64,000 nt of DNA from Peribacillus deserti (GTDB lineage Bacteria; Bacillota; Bacilli; Bacillales; DSM-1321), in NCBI RefSeq assembly GCF_002863585.1, contig NZ_PGUY01000022.1:1-64000 (forward strand). The letters run 5' to 3'. The notes below the pieces were generated by a model. The model worked only from the letters and a program-made list of their open reading frames with translations. It had not been told where the DNA came from and made no database searches. The position numbers and the translations under genes are program-made. This document shows positions 16,620 through 26,973 of this stretch, one piece after another (positions within the stretch are counted from its first letter, which is position 1; each line of letters opens with the position of its first letter).

Positions 16620-18137
16620 TTATAAAAGGGGTGATAAAAGCCGGCATGTAGATTCCAATAACCTGAGTCCAAGATGGCGCTTATTAAACGTATCCAAGTG
16701 AAGCTCTCTAGACTGGGTTAAATCCTGAATAAAGTCCTGGACCAATTTTTGTGTACTTCCGGTTTTATAAAGGAACGCATTAACTTCAAAGTTCAAATGA
16801 AAACTTCTCATGTCCATATTGGACGTTCCAATAGAAGCAAACTCTTTATCTACAATTATGATTTTACTGTGCATGAATCCCTCTTTATAAGCAAATACCC
16901 GGACACCTGCTTCCAGAAGATCTGGAAAGTAGGACCTTGATGCATGATACACGATCCACTTATCCGGATTCTGCGGAACCAGCAGCCTTACATCTATACC
17001 GCTAAGAGCTGCGACCTTTAAGGCCTGAAATATATCCTCGTCCGGGATGAAGTATGGTGAAGCAATCCAAACGGATTCTTCAGCAGAAGAAATCATCGAG
17101 AAGAAGACGTCTTTAATGACACTCCATTCATTATCTGGACCACCGGAAATCATTTGTACTCCGCCATGTTTGTGCTCGATTGGCATGGAAGAAAGATATT
17201 CATCAGTCAAGAAGCTGTGATTCGTCATATAATACCAGTCCTGCAAGAAAATAAGCTGTAAAGACCGGACCGCTTCCCCCTTAACCATTAAATGGGTATC
17301 CCGCCAGAAGCCGAAGTTTTTATCACGGCCCAGATACTCATCCCCGATATTTAGACCGCCTACAAAACCAACACTTCCGTCTATTACGATAATCTTTCTG
17401 TGATTCCTGAAGTTGAATTTATTATTTAAAAATGGAACCTTCACCGGTCCAAATGCAACGATTTCAATACCTTCATTACGCATATCCTTAATATATTGCC
17501 GTGGAAGAGTCCAGGATCCCACTGCATCGTACATAAACCGGATCTTCACGCCGGCTCGCGCTTTAGCAATTAAGAGGTTTTTAATTTCCCGGCCTATCTC
17601 ATCATCACGAACAATATAGTACTCCATGTGAATGTGATGATTCGCTTTTGCCAATTCTTCAAGAATGGAGGAAAACGTTTCATCCCCATTAGTCAGGACT
17701 TTTGTTGAGCTGGCAAATGATATGGGGCTGTTGCCAATCTTTTGTGCCAGACGGAACATTTTCTGCCTATGTTCACCCATGCTGCTAATTCGTTCCTCGC
17801 TTACATCTCTTTCTCCTTCTATTTTTAGAAAAGCTTGCTTATCTAGAAAAAATTTCTTACGATACATTTTTTCTTTCTTGAAGTTTCTCCCAAATAATAA
17901 GTAAAAGAAAAAGCCAAGCAATGGAAAAGCACCGAAAACCACAAGCCAGGTCAATGTATGAACAGGCTGTCTATTCTCAAGAAATATAACAAAGCCGATA
18001 ATAATTAAGGAAAGAGTAAGAACCAAACTAAAGTAGCTTACAAATTTACCGCCAAGATGATCATTAAAGAAATACCATATAATAAAAATTGCCGTTAAAA
18101 AGATACCGATACCAACCGTATTCCTCACGTGCCTCAC
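16620..18137 (-). CDS. cls: Cardiolipin synthase, phospholipase D family
   Basis: Joins two phosphatidylglycerol molecules to form cardiolipin at the membrane. Two N-terminal membrane helices (about residues 8-58) precede two phospholipase D domains. The first HKD motif is HRKIIVIDGSVGFVGG (about residue 240), the second is HSKIIIVDKEFASIGTSN (about 420). Length 505 residues, full size. The start is uncertain: GTG at 18137 begins VRHVRNTVGIG, while AGGTGAGG lies so close that the GTG at 18128 may be used. Placement between coiA and mecA is common in Bacillus. Confidence 0.94.
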   Translation of the reverse strand: MRHVRNTVGIGIFLTAIFIIWYFFNDHLGGKFVSYFSLVLTLSLIIIGFVIFLENRQPVHTLTWLVVFGAFPLLGFFFYLLFGRNFKKEKMYRKKFFLDKQAFLKIEGERDVSEERISSMGEHRQKMFRLAQKIGNSPISFASSTKVLTNGDETFSSILEELAKANHHIHMEYYIVRDDEIGREIKNLLIAKARAGVKIRFMYDAVGSWTLPRQYIKDMRNEGIEIVAFGPVKVPFLNNKFNFRNHRKIIVIDGSVGFVGGLNIGDEYLGRDKNFGFWRDTHLMVKGEAVRSLQLIFLQDWYYMTNHSFLTDEYLSSMPIEHKHGGVQMISGGPDNEWSVIKDVFFSMISSAEESVWIASPYFIPDEDIFQALKVAALSGIDVRLLVPQNPDKWIVYHASRSYFPDLLEAGVRVFAYKEGFMHSKIIIVDKEFASIGTSNMDMRSFHLNFEVNAFLYKTGSTQKLVQDFIQDLTQSRELHLDTFNKRHLGLRLLESTCRLLSPLL

Positions 18138-18280
18138 CTACAGTTCCAAAGTCTAAAAATTCCCTTACAAATATATACCCATTTAAAATAATCTTTAAAA
18201 TCTATCACAGAAGAAATAGCTTTTTTCCTTAATTAGACTCTAATTCATGATACATGGAATTCAGATAAAAAATCGAAAAA

Positions 18281-18310
18281 AAAAGCCCGATTTCTTACAA
18301 CAGAAATCGG
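18281..18310 (-). terminator. Terminator of mecA
   Basis: 9-bp stem CCGATTTCT/AGAAATCGG with a 6-nt loop, followed on the minus strand by GC and eight T residues; it begins 5 nt after the mecA stop. Confidence 0.9.
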
Positions 18311-18314
18311 TCTC

Positions 18315-18989
18315 TTATTTGGAAAAGTACTTTTTAACTGTTTCGAAGACATCCTGGTCCATAACAGTTTTTCCATATTCCTCAAGACGGTGAACGGTCA
18401 TGTTTGATTCACTGCCGTATTCAAGAAGAATGCTAAGAACGTTATCAATTTCCTCTTCATCATCTTCTTCTTCAAGAAATTCTACATAAAGATAATATTT
18501 GTTTTCAAGAGCAAATAACTTTGTATTCACACCCTCAAGCCCAGTGCTTTTGCTGAGGGAAATAACATCCTCAAAATCCTTGAAAACCATGACAAATTCC
18601 AGAATGCCATCTTCATAGCTGCTTGCCGAGGCTCCGTCTCCCTTAGATTGAAAATGTTCTTCCAATAGATCCTCAATCTTGTCATCAACAGATAGATCCT
18701 TCAGCTTTTCTTCTGATAATGGCAGTTCAAGCCGCTGTCCATCCTTAGAAAGCTGCGCCTTGGTAACTAATACTTCAAGACCTTTATCTAAAGCTTGAAC
18801 TTGAATCCAGAGCGGTCCTTCTGCCATGAATTCTTCCTCTTGGTGAACTTCATCCATCATTTCCCAGAATAACTCTTCACTTCGCTCACGATTGTACCAA
18901 ATTTCTTCGCGGTCAAAGCCTCTTTCCTCTATATCAACATAAGATATATAAAACTTAACGGTATTTTCGTTAATACGCTCGATTTCCAT
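18315..18989 (-). CDS. mecA: ClpC adaptor protein MecA
   Basis: Adaptor that targets ComK and other substrates to ClpCP and helps assemble the ClpC hexamer. The N-terminal substrate-binding domain is typical (MEIERINENTVKFYISYVD, then ERGFDREEIWYNRERSEELF). An acidic linker follows, then the C-terminal ClpC-binding domain (about 120-224, with FEDVISLSK and a DEEEIDNVLS stretch). Length 224 residues. Its own terminator and a 450-bp upstream gap suggest an independent transcript. It lies 457 bp from spx, as in B. subtilis where only one gene lies between. Confidence 0.96.
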   Translation of the reverse strand: MEIERINENTVKFYISYVDIEERGFDREEIWYNRERSEELFWEMMDEVHQEEEFMAEGPLWIQVQALDKGLEVLVTKAQLSKDGQRLELPLSEEKLKDLSVDDKIEDLLEEHFQSKGDGASASSYEDGILEFVMVFKDFEDVISLSKSTGLEGVNTKLFALENKYYLYVEFLEEEDDEEEIDNVLSILLEYGSESNMTVHRLEEYGKTVMDQDVFETVKKYFSK

Positions 18990-19404
18990 TATTCCCTCTC
19001 CCTTCTGTTTCAGTTATGGAAGGGACATTACCCCCAAGCATACTTACAAAGTCTATGGTGCAGAACCTGTTTTTCCCAATAGTCAAAATCAACCAGAACA
19101 TCTTAAATATTCTGTTGACTTTATTTTATGACAAAATACTTTAGAAGGGAAACAAAAAACGAAGATTTAGAAAAAACAATTGTTCGCCTAATATTCCCTT
19201 TTTTTCGCTTATATAAACTTTACCCAGCAAGTTTATTTGTACTATCTATTGTGAACAGGAACTTATATTTTCTTTCATAAAAACACGAATGGAAAAACTT
19301 GGTTTTAGATAAAGTACAGCAATGATCATACCACTTCCAGGGAAAAGTCTCATTTATGCATCTCTCTAGACTTATTTTAACACATGAGTACAAATATAAA
19401 AAAA
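18990..19404. other. Intergenic region mecA / spx
   Basis: About 415 bp of AT-rich DNA carrying the mecA promoter. I see no open frame, repeat of families A or B, or structured RNA. The B. subtilis gene yjbE, which lies here in that species, is absent. Confidence 0.5.
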
Positions 19405-19427
19405 TTTCCGGCTTAGCCAGCCGGAAA
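19405..19427 (-). terminator. Terminator of spx
   Basis: 9-bp stem TTTCCGGCT/AGCCGGAAA with a 5-nt loop and seven T residues on the minus strand. Confidence 0.88.
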
Positions 19428-19446
19428 AAGAATCATGCTATAATTA

Positions 19447-19842
19447 TTAGTTAACCATGCGCTGTGCTTCACGCAGATGGAAGGTACGCACTTTCCTTGG
19501 AAGGAAGCGGCGGATTTCATCTTCGTTATACCCAACTTGTAACCTTTTTTCATCTAAAATAATAGGTCGTCTTAATAGACCAGGATTATCTTTAATTAAT
19601 TTATAAAGCTCTGGAAGAGGAAGAGACTCTACATTCACATTCAACTTCTGGAACGTCTTAGATCTTGTAGAAATAATTTCGTCCGTACCGTCCTCAGTCA
19701 TGCGCAAAATCTCTTTTATTTCATCAATGGATAAAGGTTCAGAAAAAATATTTCTTTCTGTATATGAAATATCATTTTCTTCAAGCCATGCTTTAGCTTT
19801 TCTGCATGATGTACAGCTTGGCGAGGTATATAATGTTACCAT
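19447..19842 (-). CDS. spx: Global redox regulator Spx
   Basis: ArsC-like regulator that binds the RNA polymerase alpha C-terminal domain and switches on thiol-stress genes. The redox switch CxxC is Cys10-Cys13 (PSCTSCRKA). The family core is complete: [13 protein letters not shown] and [21 protein letters not shown]. Length 131 residues. Spx level is set mainly by proteolysis through SpxH-ClpXP, and spxH is encoded at 11686-12549. Confidence 0.97.
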   Translation of the reverse strand: MVTLYTSPSCTSCRKAKAWLEENDISYTERNIFSEPLSIDEIKEILRMTEDGTDEIISTRSKTFQKLNVNVESLPLPELYKLIKDNPGLLRRPIILDEKRLQVGYNEDEIRRFLPRKVRTFHLREAQRMVN

Positions 19843-20354
19843 TTATTTTTCACACTCCCTGAATATAGAATCGAAGATCTATGCTGGGATAACTAGATTG
19901 CCTTCCAATAAAGTCTTGATTAGAATTACTTTAAATAAGTAATATCTATTGCTATTATACACTAAAAAGGTAAAAAAAAGGGGTTATTTTTTCAAAATAT
20001 GAAAAATGTAATACAATCGTTATCTCCAAGTTTAAATATGTTCGTTTTGGCCGCCTTAAAATCAGGTCAAATTTCCTTTAACATTTACATTAACTGGTTA
20101 TTTTGAATGTGATGTTATTAAAGGAAAGCATTCTCCCCTTCTATGTAACTATATGATAGTTAGGAATAAACTCACATTACTGTCTATATACCCGCTGCAC
20201 CAAATAAGTAAACCTCTACTCCTATATTTCCATTGTGTTATTATCTCCCTGCCTGGCATATAAATGAAAAAACCATACTATAGGATAAACTACTTTTAAA
20301 TTATCAGAATCTTTTATAAAATAAAACAAAGTACTTCTTTAACGGGGGTTTTAT
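19843..20354. other. Intergenic region spx / small ORF
   Basis: About 510 bp of AT-rich sequence holding the spx promoter region (several promoters drive spx in B. subtilis) and the promoter of the small gene at 20355. No repeat or open frame with a ribosome binding site is seen. Confidence 0.5.
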
Positions 20355-20540
20355 ATGGGTGAATATGTCTTTGATTTATCGATTGTGGCTGTACTGGTAA
20401 TCGGCATTACTGCAATAATCGGCGTACTCACAAACGGTGCAGGAGAAACCTTCTTCGGCGGTAAGAAACGAACAGAGTATACAGACAAGTCTGCTGACGT
20501 CCAAGCTGGTTGGAAGTTAGTCGGCGGTAGCAAGAAATAG
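20355..20540 (+). CDS. Small protein with one membrane helix, unknown function (61 aa)
   Basis: Residues 5-27 (VFDLSIVAVLVIGITAIIGV) form one hydrophobic helix. A polar tail follows (GGKKRTEYTDKSADVQAGWKLVGGSKK in outline). The ATG is preceded by an ACGGGGG that is only a fair ribosome binding site, and a clean terminator follows at 20614-20641, which supports a real transcript. I do not recognise a family. It is convergent to the opp operon. Confidence 0.6.
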   Translation: MGEYVFDLSIVAVLVIGITAIIGVLTNGAGETFFGGKKRTEYTDKSADVQAGWKLVGGSKK

Positions 20541-20613
20541 CGGCAGGGATAGAAATATAACCTTGTTCTAATGGTTGCTAATAACATAGGCTGAAAAAAA
20601 GAGGCCAAAATAG

Positions 20614-20641
20614 AAAGCACACCGCAGGCGGTGTGCTTTTT
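20614..20641 (+). terminator. Terminator of the 61-aa gene
   Basis: 11-bp stem AAAGCACACCG/CGGTGTGCTTT with a 4-nt loop and a T-run. Confidence 0.88.
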
Positions 20642-20778
20642 AGCCATCGATAAGAACCTGTAAAAGACAGGCTGGGTAGGTTTGCGTTCGTCGCCCTCGT
20701 TTATGAGGATGAGTAAATACTTAAAATTTTCAGTCTTTTCTGATTTGAAAGGGCCTTTTCAGGGTATACGAATAATAT

Positions 20779-20805
20779 AAAAAAAACGGCCCTTAATGGA
20801 CCGTT
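20779..20805 (-). terminator. Terminator of the opp operon
   Basis: Stem AACGGTCC/GGGCCGTT (one G-U pair) on the minus strand followed by T8, 5 nt after the oppF stop. Confidence 0.85.
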
Positions 20806-20809
20806 TCTC

Positions 20810-21745
20810 TTATTTTGCATAAATAGTTTTGTATTGCTTATATTCTTTTTCAGAACAATACACAAAATGTCCAGGCGTGATTTCGCGCATTTCAACGGCT
20901 TCGCCTTCAGCATAATTGTGGATATTCGGGTTATAGACGATTCTCTTTCTTGTTCTTTCACTCTCCGGATCTGGAAGAGGAATTGCAGAAAGCAGGGACT
21001 GTGTATAAGGATGAATCGGATTTTTGTATAGCTCTTCACTTGTAGCAAGCTCTACAAGCTTTCCGAAGTACATTACACCAATTCTATCACTGATATATTT
21101 AACCATGGAAAGGTCATGGGCAATAAACAAGTAAGTCAGACCTTTTTCCCTTTGAAGCTTTTTCATTAAGTTTACAACCTGAGCCTGAATGGATACATCC
21201 AATGCAGAAATAGGCTCATCCGCAATGATAAAATCCGGGTCTACAGCAAGCGCCCTTGCGATTCCGATACGCTGCCGCTGACCGCCGGAGAATTCATGCG
21301 GATAGCGGCTGGCATGCTCTTGGTTTAAGCCAACTGTATTTAACAGTTCATACACCTTATCCATTCTTTCTTTCCTTGTTTTAGCAAGCCCATGGATATC
21401 AATGCCTTCTGCAATGATATCTCCGACTGTCATACGGGGATTTAGAGATGCATACGGATCCTGGAAAATCATCTGCATTTTACGATTGAATTTTTTTAGA
21501 TCCGAACGAGATTTTTTGCCGTGTACATTTTCACCTTCAAAAAGAACCTCCCCGTCTGTTGCGTTATATAGACGGATAATCGATCTTCCTGTTGTTGATT
21601 TGCCACAGCCGGATTCACCTACAAGGCCCAATGTCTCGCCTTTATAAATATCAAATGATATACCGTCTACAGCTTTTACCTGATTTGGTTTACCAACATT
21701 AAAATGCTGCTTCAAATTCTTAATCTCAAGAAGTTTTTCTGCCAT
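20810..21745 (-). CDS. oppF: Oligopeptide ABC transporter ATP-binding protein OppF
   Basis: One of two ATPases driving oligopeptide import. Walker [10 protein letters not shown] (about residue 41), Q-loop [11 protein letters not shown], signature [14 protein letters not shown], Walker B FIIADEP and H-loop IAHD are all intact. The C-terminal oligo_HPY segment is present ([19 protein letters not shown]). Length 311 residues. The start lies 1 nt after the oppD stop with AGGAGG upstream. Last gene of oppABCDF. Confidence 0.96.
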   Translation of the reverse strand: MAEKLLEIKNLKQHFNVGKPNQVKAVDGISFDIYKGETLGLVGESGCGKSTTGRSIIRLYNATDGEVLFEGENVHGKKSRSDLKKFNRKMQMIFQDPYASLNPRMTVGDIIAEGIDIHGLAKTRKERMDKVYELLNTVGLNQEHASRYPHEFSGGQRQRIGIARALAVDPDFIIADEPISALDVSIQAQVVNLMKKLQREKGLTYLFIAHDLSMVKYISDRIGVMYFGKLVELATSEELYKNPIHPYTQSLLSAIPLPDPESERTRKRIVYNPNIHNYAEGEAVEMREITPGHFVYCSEKEYKQYKTIYAK

Positions 21746-21746
21746 A

Positions 21747-22817
21747 TCAGCGAACAGCCTCCTCTACCAATCTTGGTTTTGCAAAATTAGCAGACATGGA
21801 ACGGCGTCTGTCAACAACTGCTTTCGGAGGCTCAACCGCCGGAGCATTTTCATGTAGCAGCCATGTTTTTGCAAAATGTGTATCTGAAATTTGGAACATT
21901 GGCGGCTCATGCTCAAAATCAATTTCAAGAGCATATGCACTCCTTGGAGCAAAAGCGTCTCCTTTTGGAGGATGCATCAAATCCGGTGGAGTACCTGGAA
22001 TGGCCGCAAGTTCTGTTTGGACACTTGTATCCAGAGATGGCATAGAAGCCAGCAAACCCCATGTATATGGATGTCTCGGATCGTAGAAAATCTCGTCAAC
22101 AGTGCCCGTCTCAACAATCTGTCCGCCATACATAACCGCTACCCGGTCAGCAACGTTAGCTACAACACCGAGATCATGTGTAATGAAGATAATGCTTGTA
22201 TCTATTTTATTCTGAAGGTCTTTCATAAGCTCAAGGATTTGAGCCTGTATTGTAACATCAAGTGCCGTTGTTGGTTCGTCGGCAATAAGGACTTTAGGAT
22301 TACAGGAAAGTGCAACCGCAACAACCACACGCTGTCTCATACCGCCTGAAAATTGGTGCGGGTATTGGTTAATACGAACTTCCGGTTGTGGAATCCCAAC
22401 TAATCTTAAAAGCTCTAACGCTCTCTCTCTGGCAGCACTTTTGCTTAAATTTTGATGTTTAATTAAACTCTCCATGATTTGAGAACCTATTTTCATGGTC
22501 GGATTTAAGGAAGTCATAGGATCCTGGAATATCATCGCTATTTCTTTTCCACGGACCTTTTGCATTTCCTTTTCAGAAAGTTTGGTTAAATCTCTGCCAT
22601 CGAACAGGATTTCGCCCTTGGAAATCCGTCCCGGCGGATTAGGAATCAATCTCATCAATGCTTTTGATGTAACGGATTTTCCTGAACCGGACTCACCAAC
22701 GATTGCTAGTGTTTCTCCTTTTTTTAAGTCAAAGTTGACACCGCGCACAGCCTTAACAATTCCGCCGTACGTATCGAAGGAGACATGAAGATCTTTTACT
22801 TCTAAAACTTTATCCAT
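21747..22817 (-). CDS. oppD: Oligopeptide ABC transporter ATP-binding protein OppD
   Basis: The partner ATPase of OppF. Walker A GESGSGKSVTSK, Q-loop FQDPMTSLNPT, signature FSGGMRQRVVVAVAL, Walker B LIADEPTTALD and ITHDLGVV are present. The C-terminal oligo_HPY region (DPRHPYTWGLLASMPSLD) is followed by a 70-residue tail that docks with the membrane subunits. Length 356 residues. AGGAGG site before the ATG; 17 nt after oppC. Confidence 0.96.
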   Translation of the reverse strand: MDKVLEVKDLHVSFDTYGGIVKAVRGVNFDLKKGETLAIVGESGSGKSVTSKALMRLIPNPPGRISKGEILFDGRDLTKLSEKEMQKVRGKEIAMIFQDPMTSLNPTMKIGSQIMESLIKHQNLSKSAARERALELLRLVGIPQPEVRINQYPHQFSGGMRQRVVVAVALSCNPKVLIADEPTTALDVTIQAQILELMKDLQNKIDTSIIFITHDLGVVANVADRVAVMYGGQIVETGTVDEIFYDPRHPYTWGLLASMPSLDTSVQTELAAIPGTPPDLMHPPKGDAFAPRSAYALEIDFEHEPPMFQISDTHFAKTWLLHENAPAVEPPKAVVDRRRSMSANFAKPRLVEEAVR

Positions 22818-22834
22818 ATTTCTTCTCCTCCTAA

Positions 22835-23851
22835 TTACTTACGCATTTTTGGATCAAGTGCATCACGCAAGCCATCACCAAGTAAGTTGAAACTAAGGAT
22901 TAATAAACTGATAACAATAGACGGGATGATTAATTGATATGGATATGTCTGAATAAATCTAAATCCATCATTAACCAAAGAACCCAGGGATGCCTGCGGA
23001 GGCGCAATCCCTAAACCGATAAAGCTCAAGAATGCTTCGGTAAAAATAGCACCAGGAACTGAAAACATCGTTGTTACAATGATTGGTCCAAGTACATTTG
23101 GAATTAAGTGTTTACCTATCAATCTGGAATTAGCAGCTCCCAATGTTTTAGAAGCTAAAACGAATTCCTGCTCTTTCATCTTTAAGATCTGCCCGCGTAC
23201 GATCCGGGCCATACCGGTCCAGCCCGTTATTACCATCGCCAGGATGATGGAAGTTACCCCAGGCTTAAAGATCAAAATAAACAAAATAACGATAATCAAA
23301 TGTGGAATACCTATTAAAATCTCTATAATCCTCATCATGATGTTATCTGTACGGCCGCCATAGAAACCGGCCACACCACCGTAAATGATTCCGATAAACA
23401 AGTCAATTAAGGCAGCTGCTACTGCAATCAGAAGTGAAATTCGAGTTCCCTGCCATACGCGCACCCATTGGTCACGTCCAAGGTCATCTGTACCAAACCA
23501 GTAATACTCCTTAACGTTTTTCGCTTTATATACATCAAAGCCGTCCTTATCTTTGCCGTCAACTCCCAGGAAACCTACATGTTCCAAAACAGGAATTTTA
23601 GGGGGAAGCTTTGAAAGCGCCAAGTTTTGCTCTCTATAGGTATGGCTGCTGAAAACAGGTGCGAATATTGCAAGCAGAGTAATCAAAATAACGATTATAA
23701 GCCCAAAAATGGCACCTTTATTTTTTTTCAAGCGAATCCAGGCATCCTGCCAGTAACTTAAGCTGGGTCTTCCAATCTTCTCAAGGTCTTCTTTTCCAGC
23801 GGCGGGGCGGAATAAGTCAGGAGATAGATTTTCTAGCTGTTTTTGTTCCAT
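22835..23851 (-). CDS. oppC: Oligopeptide ABC transporter permease OppC
   Basis: Membrane subunit with six predicted helices. The first follows a 40-residue cytoplasmic N-terminus (GAIFGLIIVILITLLAIFAP); a large external loop comes next, then the binding-protein-dependent transport domain with an EAA-type motif (EFVLASKTLGAANSRLIGKH). Length 338 residues. The ATG overlaps the oppB stop by 1 nt (TAATG), so translation is coupled. Confidence 0.95.
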   Translation of the reverse strand: MEQKQLENLSPDLFRPAAGKEDLEKIGRPSLSYWQDAWIRLKKNKGAIFGLIIVILITLLAIFAPVFSSHTYREQNLALSKLPPKIPVLEHVGFLGVDGKDKDGFDVYKAKNVKEYYWFGTDDLGRDQWVRVWQGTRISLLIAVAAALIDLFIGIIYGGVAGFYGGRTDNIMMRIIEILIGIPHLIIVILFILIFKPGVTSIILAMVITGWTGMARIVRGQILKMKEQEFVLASKTLGAANSRLIGKHLIPNVLGPIIVTTMFSVPGAIFTEAFLSFIGLGIAPPQASLGSLVNDGFRFIQTYPYQLIIPSIVISLLILSFNLLGDGLRDALDPKMRK

Positions 23852-24780
23852 TATTTTCTCCCTCCTGCCAGACGAATTCGAGGATCTACAATTCCGTATA
23901 AAATATCAACAACGAAAATGATGAATATAAACAGAGCACTATAAAAAATGGTTGTACCCATAATGACTGTGTAATCATTCATGCTAATTGATTTGACAAA
24001 TTGCTCCCCTAATCCTGGGATGGCGAATATTCTTTCGATTACTAAGGAACCTGTCATAATATTAACCGCAAGCGGACCTATAATTGTGATTACAGGGATT
24101 AATGCATTTCTTATAGCATGCTTGATGATGATGCCAGATTGGCTGATCCCTTTGGCCTTAGCGAGCATAATATAATCAGAAGCCATGACTTCCAATAATT
24201 CAGTCCTCATGAAACGAGATATATTGGCGATTACAAATCCTGATAATGCTAGAGTCGGCATAATTGTATAAGAGAAACCTTCCCACAGGGCTACTGGTAA
24301 TAGCTGGAGTTTAACACCCAGTACGAACTGCATAAATCCTGCGAAAACAAAAGAAGGAATAGATATACCTATAACAGCCAGGAATGTAGCGCCGTAATCG
24401 AAAAACGTATTGTGCTTGATTGCAGCAATAATCCCTAAAATTAGGCCAACAATTGATCCAAGTATTAATGCTTGTAACCCTAGCTGTGCCGAAGGTCCAA
24501 TTCTACCTGCAATCATTTCTGTAACAGGACGGTTATCATATTGGAAAGACAACCCTAGATCACCTTGAGCTAAATTTCCAAGGTAATTAACATATTGAAC
24601 AGGAAGCGGATCATTTAATCCATACTTTTCATTAATAATTGTAATTTGTTCCGGAGTCAGCTTATCCTGGCTTTTCAGTGGTGAACCGGGAAGCAGTTTC
24701 ATTAAGAAAAATGTGAGAGTAGCAATGATGAATAAAGTTATCAGCATGTAGATGATTCTTTGAAGAGTATAACGCAACAT
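23851..24780 (-). CDS. oppB: Oligopeptide ABC transporter permease OppB
   Basis: First membrane subunit, six helices, with the N-terminal helix IIYMLITLFIIATLTFFLMK. The EAA-type loop DYIMLAKAKGISQSGIIIKH couples to the ATPases. Length 309 residues. A GGGGGG ribosome binding site precedes the ATG. The gap of 134 nt to oppA is larger than elsewhere in the operon, allowing oppA to be made in excess. Confidence 0.95.
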   Translation of the reverse strand: MLRYTLQRIIYMLITLFIIATLTFFLMKLLPGSPLKSQDKLTPEQITIINEKYGLNDPLPVQYVNYLGNLAQGDLGLSFQYDNRPVTEMIAGRIGPSAQLGLQALILGSIVGLILGIIAAIKHNTFFDYGATFLAVIGISIPSFVFAGFMQFVLGVKLQLLPVALWEGFSYTIMPTLALSGFVIANISRFMRTELLEVMASDYIMLAKAKGISQSGIIIKHAIRNALIPVITIIGPLAVNIMTGSLVIERIFAIPGLGEQFVKSISMNDYTVIMGTTIFYSALFIFIIFVVDILYGIVDPRIRLAGGRK

Positions 24781-24914
24781 CCCGTTAGCCCCCCTTTTCT
24801 ATTAGTAAATTATTCTATAAATCTTTTTATTCTGACAGTTTTGCAATAAGGGAAAAAGGAGAGTATGGGTGTTAAACCACATACTCTCCTTTGCTTCCCA
24901 TGAGTACTTAGAGA

Positions 24915-26576
24915 TTACTCAATGTGAGCCCATTTGTAGCCGAAGTCTCCACCGAATGGGTGCTCAACGATTCCTTTTACATAATCACGTTGAAGGTATG
25001 CAGTACCTCTTTGGTACATAGGAGAAATTGCAGCATCGTCCATTAGGATTTTTTCGGCATCTAGTAATGCTTTCCAGCGTGCATCAAGGTCTGAAAGAAG
25101 TGGACCTTTAGCATCAGCAACAAGCTTGTCATATTTAGGGTTAGAGTAGCCCATTTGGTTGTGAGCTCCATCTGTTACGAACATATCGATGAAAGTCATT
25201 GGATCTTGGTAGTCAGGACCCCATCCAGCGAATGAGAAGTCATAGTTACCTTTAGATTCAAGTTCAAGCTTCTGTTTGAATGGCTGTGGCTTAATGTTTA
25301 CTGTTAAGCCTTCAAGATTTGTTTCTAGTTGTTCTTTAAGGTACTGAGAAATTTTTGCAGCATTGTCATCATCATAGTTAAGCATTTCTAGAGTAACTTT
25401 GTCGAATCCAGCTTCTTTTTTAGCTTTAGCCCAAAGCTTTTTAGCTTCTTCTACATCTTGTTTGCCTAGGTCTCCATTTGTTTCACGGAAGTCTTTTCCG
25501 TCTGGGCCTTGAGCGAATTTATCAGGTACTAGGTAATAAGCTGGTTTAGATCCATTGTTAAGGATTACATCAACGAATGATTTCTTATCCCAAGCCATGT
25601 CTAGAGCTTTACGAGCATTTTTGTTTGCTAATACTTCATTCTTTTCGTTTAGACGAAGGAAGTAGACAGAAGTATCAGGGGATGTGCCAAAGTTCGGGTC
25701 AGATTTGTACTTATCGACAAATTCTGCAGTCAAGCCGGCACGATCCGCTTTTTTAGTTTCGTAAAGGTTAACTGCAGTAGCAGTGTCTTTAACAATGTTG
25801 AAGTTGATTGTTTCAAGCTTTACAGCTGCATTATCCCAGTAAGTTGGGTTTTTCTTAAGCTGGAAGCTTTGTTCGTGTTTCCATTCGCTTAAAGTGAAAG
25901 GACCGTTATATACCCCAGTATTTGCTTCTAGAGCATAGTTTTTGCCTTGTTCTTTAAAGAACTTTTCGTTCTGCGGGTAGAAAGTTGCAAATGACAGAAG
26001 GGATTTGAAATAAGGAATATTATTTTTCAGAGTGATTTCTAACGTTTTATCATCAATAGCTTTAATGCCTAGAGTGTCAGGCTTTGCTTTACCAGCATTG
26101 ATTTCTTCTGCACCTTTTACATCATACAGCATGTAAGCATATTCAGCAGCTGTAGCAGGATCTACTGCACGTCTCCAAGAGAAAACGAAATCTTGTGCAG
26201 TTACAGCATCTCCGTTAGACCATTTTGCATCGCGGAGTTTGAATGTATATGTTTTTCCGTCTTCACTTACTTTTGGCTCTTCTGCAGCCATACCAAGTGC
26301 AGGTTCATTTTTTTGGTCTAAACGGTATAGACCTTCGTATACGTTGTTCATAACGTTGAAAGATACGTTGTCAGTAGCAAGAGTAGAGTCCATAGACGGG
26401 ATCTCAGAAGTTGCGATAAGATTTAATACTTGTTCTTTTTTAGAGTCAGCTTTGCTGTCGCCAGAGCCTGATTTAGATTCGTTGCTTGCCTTATCTCCGC
26501 CGCCGCCGCTGCATGCTGCAAGGAACGTGCTCAAAGCAAGAACAAGAACTAAAAGAAACGAAAACTTTTTGTTCAT
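24915..26576 (-). CDS. oppA: Oligopeptide-binding lipoprotein OppA
   Basis: Extracellular receptor that hands peptides to OppBC; in Bacillus it also imports Phr and other signalling peptides. A lipoprotein signal peptide, MNKKFSFLLVLVLALSTFLA, ends in a lipobox with Cys21 or nearby (LAACSGGG). A Ser/Lys-rich linker and a full SBP_bac_5 domain follow (about 45-553). The start at 26576 has GGGGAGGT upstream; an in-frame extension of 59 codons has no site and would bury the signal peptide. Length 553 residues. First gene of oppABCDF. Confidence 0.95.
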   Translation of the reverse strand: MNKKFSFLLVLVLALSTFLAACSGGGGDKASNESKSGSGDSKADSKKEQVLNLIATSEIPSMDSTLATDNVSFNVMNNVYEGLYRLDQKNEPALGMAAEEPKVSEDGKTYTFKLRDAKWSNGDAVTAQDFVFSWRRAVDPATAAEYAYMLYDVKGAEEINAGKAKPDTLGIKAIDDKTLEITLKNNIPYFKSLLSFATFYPQNEKFFKEQGKNYALEANTGVYNGPFTLSEWKHEQSFQLKKNPTYWDNAAVKLETINFNIVKDTATAVNLYETKKADRAGLTAEFVDKYKSDPNFGTSPDTSVYFLRLNEKNEVLANKNARKALDMAWDKKSFVDVILNNGSKPAYYLVPDKFAQGPDGKDFRETNGDLGKQDVEEAKKLWAKAKKEAGFDKVTLEMLNYDDDNAAKISQYLKEQLETNLEGLTVNIKPQPFKQKLELESKGNYDFSFAGWGPDYQDPMTFIDMFVTDGAHNQMGYSNPKYDKLVADAKGPLLSDLDARWKALLDAEKILMDDAAISPMYQRGTAYLQRDYVKGIVEHPFGGDFGYKWAHIE

Positions 26577-26973
26577 TCTAGAATGACCTCCCCAATTTTT
26601 ATCTTCAAATTTTCTGAAGATTTCGTTCTTATTATAAGTTGTACTACTATAAATTTTCAATATATTTTTTACAAAAACTTTACGAATAAATTTCAACAAA
26701 ACCAGTTGGTTTTTAACAAAACCCAGTAGTATCAAGGCATTGCACGTTTTCACCAGGAAAAAAATGCTTGTTTTGTAATCTAACTTTTCTCAAAATTCAA
26801 CTCAAACTTGGGAAAATTTCAAGAAATTTATGTCGGTATTTGTCAAAAACTGTATGGAATTTTTTTAAAAAAGGGTGGAAATCTCCTCTCATATAATTGT
26901 AATATTACTTGCCTATCCCGTCCATAAATAGCTATACTTTTTTTACATGACACATGCCGCAGAAGGAGACGAA
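26577..26973. other. Divergent promoter region oppA / DUF3899 gene
   Basis: About 400 bp, very AT-rich (roughly 26600-26940), holding the promoters of the opp operon and of the rightward gene. No open frame or repeat is supported. Confidence 0.5.
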